This document shows, in pieces, positions 1 to 25,680 of a stretch of 64,000 bases of DNA. Origin of the DNA: Mactromeris polynyma. Its lineage: Eukaryota; Mollusca; Bivalvia; Venerida; Mactridae. The notes under the pieces are model-generated. The model made no database searches and had not been told where the DNA came from. It saw nothing but the letters and a program-made list of their open reading frames with translations. A program made the translations under genes and the position numbers. Location of the stretch: NCBI GenBank assembly GCA_032209605.1, contig JASFXZ010000032.1, positions 4,961,722 through 5,025,721 of the forward strand. Direction: 5' to 3'. The first letter of the stretch is position 1; each line of letters starts with the position of its first letter.

Positions 1-601
1 AAACTCATACTCGATAATCGAATCGGAAATAATCGATATGTTTTAGAGTAAGTATAATGCTGACAGTTAATTTCATTTATACAACTTTAGTTATCTCATT
101 TTACAACATTTTACATCAATGGGGTTTTACATTACTCTTATAGTATCAAAATATTATTTTATCACTCAATAAAATATTATTTTTGTATGTTTACTTTGTA
201 TCTTTGTATTTGACTGAAATCCGGAATTCACTAAAACTGGGTTTTATTGGTACAAACATTTTAATTTCATGGTGTTTCGAGTACTCAAGGACTCAATAGG
301 AATGATATACCCCGAGTACTGATTTTAGTACTCGTTCCCATTCCTAATATCCATACATGCAAAGTTATCCTAGATATTTCATTTACGATTTCTTATCTTA
401 CAGTGGTAGAAGAAAATCAATGGTACAACGACATACAGGTTTACATTTAATCAAACATCGAAACCGTTCCACATATCCGTACAGAGCCGAACATTGGTAT
501 AACAGTCCAGCACTAGTAACATGTTAACAAAGCATGTGGACAAATTATCCGATAATGCGCGTAAACACATAATTTTATTTAAACAAAAGATGTTTGTAAA
601 A
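1..601. other. Gene-free AT-rich stretch, nothing recognised
   Basis: No open frame with family resemblance and no repeat with clear ends was seen here. If the missing DHX35 3' exons lie left of the window, this stretch is part of a DHX35 intron. Confidence 0.4.
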
Positions 602-805
602 CATAATGCCCCCCTGTGACCTTGACCTTTGACCCCAAAATCAATAGGGTTTCTCTGCTACCCAAGATAAATGAGTGAACCAAGTTTGAGGACAATAAGT
701 CAAGGGGTTCTTCAGTTATTGATCGGAAACAAAAAGGTTACGGACCGACTGACTGACCGACATGTGCAAAACAATATGCCCTCGCTTCTTCGAAGGGGGC
801 ATAAT
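602..805 (+). repeat. Dispersed bivalve-type repeat with short inverted ends
   Basis: The element begins CATAATGCCCCC and ends GGGGGCATAAT, which are short imperfect inverted termini. Inside are the phrases GTGACCTTGACCTTTGACC and a late GACTGACTGACCGAC. From memory this is a very common interspersed repeat in bivalve genomes. It has no coding capacity. The family assignment rests on recognition, not on a database search. Confidence 0.6.
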
Positions 806-954
806 AATTCATGAAATGGGGATTTTTTTAAAGTGGGGGAAAATGTTACCTAGACAGCATTAGCAATTGGCTGATATACACCTTGGATAATCTTCAGCTA
901 CTTAAATGTCTCACAGACAGACACACCATTTGGCTAAAATTACTCCCTGGGACA

Positions 955-1065
955 GCAGCTATCAAAGAATTAAGTGAGCCCGATTGGGTTCGAGCGCATG
1001 ACCCCTACGACGTCAGCAACTAGCACTGAAGTAACTAAGACCACACACACTGCGCCACCTAGGTA
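955..1065 (-). mobile_element. tRNA-derived SINE fragment
   Basis: Read on the - strand, a GGTGGCGCAGTG segment resembling a Pol III A box is followed about 60 bp later by GGGTCATGCGCTCGAACCC, resembling a B box. It lies directly beside a second element of the same kind at 1105-1225. No intact tRNA cloverleaf was found. Confidence 0.45.
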
Positions 1066-1104
1066 TCTTTTGAGTCTGACTACTACAGAATTTGTGAAAA
1101 CTGT

Positions 1105-1225
1105 AATACAGAGCGAGGCTCAAACTCACGACCTTCGGATCAGGAGTTAGGCACTCTACCCTCGACCACTGCACCTCCGACCCTCAACCACTGCGCCTCC
1201 GACCCTTGACCACTGCGCCTCCAAC
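1105..1225 (-). mobile_element. tRNA-derived SINE with triplicated A-box region
   Basis: On the - strand a GCAGTGGTCGAGGG A-box-like motif is followed by GTCGTGAGTTTGAGCC, a B-box-like motif. The A-box part is present three times in tandem with a period of about 20 bp (+ strand CACTGCGCCTCCGACCC repeats). The rest resembles a tRNA head followed by a SINE body. Confidence 0.5.
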
Positions 1226-1378
1226 TTATAAAATGCTTACCACTCAGGGATTTAGTTTCATACACCTTTTTTGGTTTATCAAGGGAAACAACTCTAACTG
1301 CCCTCAAGAAAAAATTCTGACAGAGTTAGAAAGATAATTATATCACTTTTGCAGACGTAAATTTCTCACAAAGTGAGG

Positions 1379-1504
1379 TAACTTGAAAATACTGAATAAT
1401 TCAAACACAATTCCAGGAAATCTGACGAAACGATGAAAGTCATATTGGGGTAACTTAGAAATAATGAATAATTCAAACACAATTCCAAGGAATTCTGATG
1501 AAAC
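1379..1504. repeat. Two-copy direct repeat of about 54 bp
   Basis: The phrase AATAATTCAAACACAATTCC with its flanks occurs at about 1379-1432 and again at about 1450-1504 with a few substitutions and one inserted base. This is a simple local duplication upstream of the TRIM-like gene. Confidence 0.7.
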
Positions 1505-2186
1505 TAGAAACCACTAAATATTTATGATCTTTCAAACAATTGACGGAAACTATTATTCTTAACTCAACTCGGAACAAAGTACAAACACTGTTTTGCAATG
1601 GGCAAGATTTGCGATAGTTTTATTTTATGTACAAGTACATGACCATGTATATCATTATACATTTCACATAAAAATTCAATACAATCTTATGTCATTCGAG
1701 ACACAATGTAAATACAATGACTATATGAACATATAGAACAGTAACGATATCATCCTTTCCTGTTAAGTCAAATGAGCGTAATGAAAAACGCTCATCATAG
1801 TAAGATGCATGATCTGAGTACACTATTTTTACCTTGGCAAGTTTTTTATCGGCTGCACACTTCACATTTTGCTTACAAAAAATCCTTGTGTAAACAAAAC
1901 CGGACTACATTGTATAGGTAGAGTAGTATAAATCAAACTACGACAGACTTTTAACAATAGTAGTTATAGTAGGGTTAAGGCAAACATAAAATCATGTCTG
2001 TCCAGCAATGTATAGTAGCTGTAAATATGCCACATCCATTCAGCAAGATTTACTGTATTATGAAAACACTTTGACATGCTGATAAACCCAAGTGTATATA
2101 GGACAGATAAAACAACCGACGATATCTTTTACAAGCTATTTATAGTCAGTCACATGACAAAAGTAAACTTCCTTATTCCTTCCAAG

Positions 2187-2554
2187 ATGGCTGCCAGGAA
2201 GGACAGTGAAAATTTAACTCATTCTCAAAGGAATGCTGGTGACGAGTTTTTTGACTTATGCTGTTCTCCTTGTGCTGTGAAGAAATTAAATAAACAAGCA
2301 GTGAAGTACTGCACGACGTGCAAGGACTATTTTTGTGCCAGTTGTGTGGAATATCATAAAATCTTCAAGGAATTATCAAAGCATGTGTTGCTTGATCCAC
2401 AAGCCAGCAGACCATCTTCAAGCATATCAGGAACTACTAAATTCCACACACTACCGACACAGCTATGTAAGAAACATAGCATGGAAGTGATCAATATGTA
2501 CTGTCGTAGTGAAGACATGGTAGGATGCTCCGTGTGCTTCCTGTACGAACACAA
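2187..2554 (+). CDS. TRIM-like gene exon 1 (both B-boxes up to the last histidines)
   Basis: This exon encodes residues 1-122 plus two bases and ends at a GTATGT donor inside the Glu-His-Lys run of B-box 2. Reading past 2554 runs into intron and stops at 2594. Confidence 0.85.
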
Positions 2555-4844
2555 GTATGTATACTTATGTATTATTTTATGTGAACCACAATAAGTCATT
2601 ACAAAGTTTTATTATGCTGTATTATAACAGAGATAGACTGGTTTGTGACATTGTCAAGTCAATATATTTGATTTATCTTGTCATCAAAACCTATTTCTCA
2701 AAAACTGAAAAAATAACTTTTAAGGTTGGACTCATTCTTTGCAGTGAAGAAAACCTCCTAATTAATTATTTGTAATTACAAGTGTCCATGTCAGACCAGA
2801 CAACAAGCTACGGTCATATTGAAGCAATATGTTGCGGTATATATAGGGGTACACCTCAGACTTCTCGTGAAACTTCCGAGTCACGATTAGTTTGATTAAA
2901 TTCCTGCTTATACCCATCAGGTATTACTACATGTATTCTATTTAAGACATAGTCAATAATGTTTTAGTTAAGGATTAAACATATTTAGAATTAATCATAT
3001 TCCAGACACAATGTTGTAATATTAAAATACATTAAGAATTAAGAAATATGGGACTCATACTTACATAATGGTATCCTATCAATTACTGAAAGATGGATTT
3101 TGTACTCAAGAACCGAAATGTTGGGATTTTATCCACCATGTAAATGTGAAGATAGGGATTTTGTATGCTTATTCAAAACTGAGTTGGAGTTACTTCATTC
3201 ATTTATACATATTTCCATTCTTCAGAATGAAGTTGAAGTTGTTACTTTTATCTAATATGTAGGATATGCAGACTCATTTACTCACCAAAAAGAAAAAGAA
3301 AATATCAATAAACAGTGTTGAACATTATTGTTTTCACAATTTATATTAAGAAAATCATTTCCAGGTCCTGTGAAGACATCCACTACATACCAGAGTATGT
3401 ACAATCAAACTTCCCTACAAAACAACTCAAACACATCAACACTGATTTAACAAAAGCAATCAAAGCCATGACAAAACTGAAGACACAACATGACAGATTG
3501 GACGATAATCTGGATAAAAGCAAAGCCACCTGTAAGCAAGAAATAAAGAAATATAGAGCGGAGATAAATGGTATCATTGACAAGATAGAAGCAGCCACAA
3601 TGGCTGAACTTGATGCTAGACATAATCACACAAAAAAGAAGACTGGAGACACAAATCACAACATACAAGACATCCACGACCAAATGATAAGGTTCAAGTC
3701 TGAGATTGAGTCTGACCAAAGTAATGACTCTCAGAAATTTGTCATTACTAAACTCAGTCAATGTTTGATGAGGCAAGGGCAAGAACTGCAGTCAGAATTA
3801 ACCCATGATCAAACAACTCAACCAACATTTACAAGAAATACTGACATCATGAATTTCCTGTTGAGCATTGTTACATTAGGATTGCTGAGCCCTCCACTGA
3901 TACAAGACTCATCACTTCCAACAGCTACTAGCAGCAGTAAACAACCAAAGGCTACTACAAGACCATCAGCATCCGGTGATGGCAGAAACACCAAGAAAGT
4001 TGCAACACAACAACAAGATACTATGACAGCTATAAAACCACAGAAACAAAGCCTTTATAAAATGCGGAGTAAGTCAAGGTATAACATACAACAACAAGAT
4101 GACAAAAATACACTATGTAATATACGGTCATCCTGTATTTTAGATACAGGTAATTTCTTGTTGGTTGATTGTTCTAATACGAAGTTAAAATTAGTTGATA
4201 GTAGAACATATACAGTCAGATCATCATTAGTACTGGATGCCCGTCCAGGGTCAGTATGTAGAGTAAGTAGTACAGAGGCAGCAGTATGTATGGATAATGG
4301 TACAATACAGTTTGTATCAACATGTGATAAACTTGTACCAATACGTTCACTTAGTATGAAACATGGGTGTAGATGTATTGCTGTCATCAGGGATAAGATG
4401 TATGTATGTGATGGTAGATCTGTATATATCTATACATTGAATGGTAAACTTATACAGACCATCAGTACAGTTAAATCAGGAAATCATATATTCTCATGGA
4501 TCCAGGATATTACTGCGAGTGATGATGAGAAGATGATTCATGTAGCTGTCTATAAGAATGGTGTGATTACATTGGATACTGATGGAAATGTTGTATGGAG
4601 ATATTCTGGTACTGAACTAAGTAAAGCATGTGGAGTGTGTACTGATGGGAATGGTAATGTGATTGTATGTGGTTTTGATTCAAACAATGTAATACAACTA
4701 TCACCAGATGGACAATACATGGGAGAGATTGTTACACGTAGTGATGGTGTGGTACTTCCACATACAGTGTGCTTTGATAGAAACAACCACAAACTGATTG
4801 TAGGAGAAATAGGAGACAACATTACAGTATTCACTGTACAGTAA
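2187..4844 (+). CDS. TRIM-like protein: two B-boxes, coiled coil, NHL-like propeller, no RING
   Basis: Two exons (2187-2554 and 3365-4844) join in frame to give 615 residues. B-box 1 uses C26/C29, C42/C45, C50/C53, H57 and H66; B-box 2 uses C94/H97, C106, C114/C117, H122 and H129. H122 lies just before the splice, and K123 is the codon split by it. Residues of about 130-230 are a lysine/glutamate-rich coiled coil, followed by a Ser/Thr/Gln-rich linker. The C-terminal ~250 residues are short hydrophobic beta repeats with Asp-Gly turns, like the NHL/beta-propeller ends of TRIM2/3/56/71-type proteins. No RING precedes the B-boxes, so ubiquitin-ligase activity is not expected from this chain alone. 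The start ATG sits in AAGATGG; in-frame upstream ATGs (from 2076) give an N-terminus with no family resemblance. RING-less B-box/NHL proteins are expanded in bivalves and often linked to innate immunity; that role here is inference. Confidence 0.88.
3365..4844 (+). CDS. TRIM-like gene exon 2 (end of B-box 2, coiled coil, propeller)
   Basis: The exon begins after a TTTCCAG acceptor, completes the split lysine codon and continues with Ser-Cys-Glu-Asp-Ile-His, the end of B-box 2. It is open for 493 codons and stops at TAA 4842-4844. The methionine at 3315 lies in the intron and is not used in this model. Confidence 0.88.
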
Positions 4845-5321
4845 CAAACAAGTTTAACAAAAATCTAACTATTTTGCCAAAAATTTTTACTCGTTTTATT
4901 GTTTCTCTTATTGTTTTATATGTTTGATGTTTTTGAACAGTTTCTGTATATATTATAAAAGATTGTTTTTTGTACTTTGTTTAATATTTTATAAAGTTAA
5001 TTTTGTGCATACATTTCTAAGATAATCTAAAAGGTTTTAAAATTTATCTCCTGTATTATCCTAAAAGATTATCATTTACAATGCAAGTATTTAACACCTT
5101 CTATACAGAAAGTTTCTTGTACAGCATATTTTTTATTAAGCTTTTAATCCGAGATCATCTGCCTGTAACAAGTTTGTTTGAATCCTGCAAGCAAGTTACT
5201 ATGTAATTTAATCATAATAACCAGGTTGGAAACCAAGGGTGACTGGTTAACAACCCGAGGATATATAAGGGACCCCCAAAATTGTATTTGTACATACAAA
5301 TACAAAAAAGTGTCTTTACTT

Positions 5322-5711
5322 ACACTTTATATCCTTTGCTTGACAAAATAAAAATTGATTGAAAACAAACATCTCTGTTACAGGTAAGAACTTATTTTCT
5401 ATTTTACTTAAATTTACCTTAAACTATGTTTCTTTATTTTAAATATTCATTCTAATATTTATTTTCCAAATTTGTCTTTATCTTTGTAATTCTATTAAGT
5501 AGAAATATTTAGTTTCATTCATTGATAAATGTTCTCATTTCGGTACCTCTGCACAAGCGAGTTTTAATATATATTCCCCTTGATGTTTTTTATGTATGTA
5601 AAATGATTGAAATTGTTATTATTCTAATATGTTATACATGTCTTGACTAACACTTTATATCCTTTGCTTGACAAAATAAAAATTGATTGAAAACCAACAA
5701 CTCTGTTACAG
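5322..5711 (+). repeat. Pair of 62-bp direct repeats with AATAAA
   Basis: The block from ACACTTTATATCCTTTGC to CTCTGTTACAG occurs at 5322-5383 and again at 5650-5711, almost identical, 328 bp apart. Each copy carries AATAAAAATTGATTGAAAAC, which looks like the tail of a retroposed element or a duplicated 3' end. Confidence 0.7.
5347..5352 (+). terminator. Candidate polyadenylation signal of the TRIM-like gene
   Basis: An AATAAA hexamer lies about 500 bp past the stop codon. A second copy lies in the repeat at about 5675. It falls inside a duplicated repeat, so its use by the gene is uncertain. Confidence 0.35.
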
Positions 5712-6078
5712 TTATATCCTGGAAAATTTATTTATGCCACTTGAAGAGAAACGCAAATACTATTAAAATGAAAAAGGAACCAGAAGGAACTACACTAACA
5801 GACAATAACTGAATAAAACGATAATATTCGTATCAAATCAAAGAGAACATATCACAAAAAACACAACCATTAGCCTTGTGAAAATATGCTTTACAAAATA
5901 ATTATAGAACAAACTTATTCACCTTTAAAACTAACATTATGAAACACGGATAGTGATATAACCATACATGCATGAGAAACAAGAAATGTATCCTGAAGGA
6001 GCACAGCCCCCATAAATTCATCTCAATCAACCAATATAAACATGTACACAGCAAACAGACATATATATTTATTTCTTC

Positions 6079-6292
6079 AACAAGAGGGCCATGATGGCCC
6101 TTATATCGCTCACCTGAATACACTGCCATGTTTTTTTACTGAACTTAATAATTTATGCAATTTTTTAAGAGGACAACTAGACAATGTTTAACACTAAATA
6201 TCAAAGCTCGAGACTTTATGGTTTTTGACCACCTAAGGATTATTCCTGTAAAGTTTGGTCAAAATCCATTCAGGGGTTTAAGAAGAGATGAG
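6079..6292 (+). mobile_element. Common bivalve interspersed repeat
   Basis: It opens AACAAGAGGGCCATGATGGCCC, a self-complementary core, followed by ATCGCTCACCTGAA. About 130 bp later it has the phrase AAGTTTGGTCAAAATCCATTCA. I recognise this combination as one of the most abundant repeats in bivalves. The short open frames here are incidental. Confidence 0.65.
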
Positions 6293-6309
6293 TTTATATT
6301 TCCACTATA

Positions 6310-6993
6310 TACGAGGGACGTTCGGAAAGTTTTGAGACAATATCCATTTAACTATGTCCCTATGACAAATCATTATGAAACTTAAGAATATATGAGAATA
6401 TTATATTTCAAAAGCTTATATTCAGATTATCATATTGTGACGTCAGTCATAATTGTTTATTCGTATCTATAGCAACATGCATAATAAAAATACACGAAAC
6501 GTTGCAAAACGTACATGACGTCATATTTGAATCATAACGTCATTTCCTGAAAGTTTTCCGGAACTAATAATATAAATACATGCACCTAGCGAAGCATTCT
6601 TACTAAGGGCATTATGCAAATGCCACAAAAGAGGAACAGCGGATTTTCATAAAATTTTGTGTCAACCTCGGGAAAACACCAACGGAAACAAAGCAGCTGT
6701 CGCAGAAGGCTAACTACTGACAATCTGTGAGCAGTGCATGTGTGTACAATGTCATAAAACTATACTCAGGACAAGCAAAGATCTGGCCGTCCATCTGTGG
6801 TTGCTGAAAAGGTTGTGATTGTGAAGGACGCGCTTAATATAGAGCGGCGAATGACGGTTTGTGCAAATTTGTGCAATACAGCTACAGCGACTGCTCACAA
6901 GATTTGGCCAGGGCTGGTATGAACATGTCTTTGAAGTGGGTAAAAAGACATGAGAAATGTGTACAGTGCAACAGGCAATATTTTGAGGATTAG
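6310..6993 (+). mobile_element. Internally deleted mariner (SETMAR-like) transposon
   Basis: The left end TACGAGGGACGTTCGGAAAG matches the terminal-repeat style of mariner elements whose transposase resembles SETMAR. A helix-turn-helix start is readable at 6633-6716 (FCVNLGKTPTETKQL) and at about 6779-6905 after a frame shift (RSGRPSVV...). The text then jumps directly to a transposase C-terminus at 6913-6993 (WVKRHEKCVQ...YFED then stop). The whole catalytic DD34D domain is missing, and there are stops between the HTH parts. A matching right terminal repeat was not found. It is dead but may be mobilisable only if both ends existed. Confidence 0.7.
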
Positions 6994-7108
6994 TAAAATT
7001 AGGAACTGGATTAAACGGCGTTATTGTTCAGACGTTACGTTCATACGACGTTATTTGGTTTTTCTGGTACGGAGGTCTGGAATGAAATTCCCACACTGAA
7101 CCACTTAC

Positions 7109-23719
<16,611 letters not shown>

Positions 23720-24398
23720 TATTATTCAAATATGCACACAATTTGTAGAATGGCTGTCACGGTAAATTGTACCACCGGTTGCAGTTAAACGTCAAAAGTA
23801 CGTCCAAACCGAATGTGAAAGTAGAAAGGCCTCGTTGCGACAAATCATACATAGGCTAGACTTAACTACTGAAATGTAATGAATTTCACGACGTTCCGAT
23901 TCTTATGCATTTAGAAATTAACCAATTAAAATCGCACCTGCGAATCTTCAAAAAAGTAGTTCGAAATAATCGACACCTTATTGAGTGGTAATAAACGTTT
24001 AATTTGACTTGATATTTACACATAGTGAAATCATTTGCTTTATTTAGCTGTAACATATAAGGGTGACATGAAGTCATTTCAGTCGATATCATTCGAATGA
24101 CCCGCAGGCGGACTAATATCTACTTTGTTTGATGTGTTATTCGGTCATCAAATCAACCGAGATCAACGGAGAAAGTGGTTGCGTTTCGGTCTGTGTTAGA
24201 AGAACGGAATTGTTTTTAAATTAATGTGTTGAATGTGTTCGTTGTGTCACTTTATTTATTGTTCAGTTTTTTCTATTACATTTTTTCCTGAAGGAATTTA
24301 CGAGTGTCAATACGTAGGATTTTCTTAATAACGTGTGAACAGCGGATTAAATTATGAGGGGTGTTCTCAAACGTTGTGTTTTATATTGGTGTTAAACA
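23720..24398. promoter_or_regulatory. Divergent DHX35-jub promoter region
   Basis: These 679 bp lie between the two start codons, which face away from each other, so 5' UTRs and both promoters should lie here. I see no obvious TATA box at a sensible distance and no strong CpG enrichment. A CCAAT at about 23920 is isolated. Shared regulation is inference. Confidence 0.5.
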
Positions 24399-25680
24399 AT
24401 GGCAAATATGAAGAATCAAAATGCCGGTGGATATATATTGCAGGGTTCAGATAATGTATTCGTAGGATATGGGAAAAGCCAACCAAACATCAGTTCTTCA
24501 GAGAATAAACCATCTGTCAGTATGAACAACATGACGTCTAATCAAACAATGTTAAAAGTTTTCGACAACAATGTGAATCAGATGATTCAGGTACAGCAGC
24601 CTCAGCTACATACAATCCAAGGTCGTGACATCATGATCGCCGGACAGAGGCATTCTGGTCCGGGTCTTACGAGTCACACACATGGGAGTTATATAACGAT
24701 AAACAATGTAGGCCCCCACAATCCTATAAATGGTGGTTCGGAATATTCCAGTCCAAGGTCCAGTGTAGGAAGTGCAGGAGACTCCAAGAATTCCAGTCCT
24801 AGATCGAGTATGATTCATCCATCTCAGCAAGCGCCGCCACCTCCATACGATCCAAGATTTAGGAATAGTATTGCAAGCAATCTTTCCAGTATCAGTATTG
24901 ACTCGAACAGAAGTTCACCAAGAACTAGTCTGGCAGGTGGTATCATGTATGATAGGTTTCCAAGCCCAAGAAATTCCATTGTTATTCCTCAGGATGGGAA
25001 TATAAACATCAGTGTAACTCATAATAGTTTAAGTAATCGTAGTCGGTTTAATGAGGCGGCACCACCATTTCACAACATATTTGTAAGACCCCCTGTGATG
25101 AACGGAAATTATGGAATTGTGATGAATCCTGTTACTGCTGGCTCAGTGAATGTACATCATATTCCTGTCACACAAAACGGGACTGTACAAGCCATGGTAG
25201 CCAACACTACCAACATTCGATCCCAGCATAACCCAACTCAGATTTCTCCTCCGCCGGCAATTCCAGCACGCATGCCAAAAAATCAACCTGGAGTTTTGCA
25301 GCAACAACAACAACAGCCTGAATCAGAAATAGAGGCTCTAACTAAAAACTTGATAATCTCTATGAGTCCGGCATCGTCTCCACTTCCTCGTGAGCCCCCA
25401 CCACCTTATCATGGTCCCCATAAAACAGAACCCATGCCCGGGCTTCCACCTAGAAACACTACACCCAATGTCTCAAACCGCATACCAAACTCGCAATTGC
25501 AAATGGTTGGCGGAAGTATGCTTCCTAAAACTCCATCATCATCATCAGTTATAAGTAAACTAAAATATCAAGTTACACCACCTAAATCATCGGGACCTTC
25601 CGAAGCTGAAAGAAAACTGAATGCTTTGACAAGACAACTTGAAGATGAGATGGAGTCATCAGTGCAGGGGGAGTACTTTG
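24399..25680 (+). CDS. jub: jub exon 1 (pre-LIM region)
   Basis: Encodes residues 1-427 plus one base and ends at a GTAAGT donor after GEYFG. The open frame runs 152 bases into the intron before a stop; those 49 residues (Cys/Phe-rich) are read-through and not protein. Confidence 0.92.

Larger units (their letters stand above)
4845..6078 (+). other. 3' flank of the TRIM-like gene
   Basis: This is AT-rich DNA with no further exon. It probably starts with the 3' UTR and holds a pair of 62-bp direct repeats containing AATAAA. Confidence 0.4.

Noticed and set aside
2076..2186. Upstream in-frame start for the TRIM-like protein
   Set aside because: The 37 extra residues have no family resemblance, and the ATG at 2187 has the better context.
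23886..24092. Open frame in the DHX35-jub intergenic region
   Set aside because: 68 codons, no resemblance; it lies in the expected promoter/5' UTR region.
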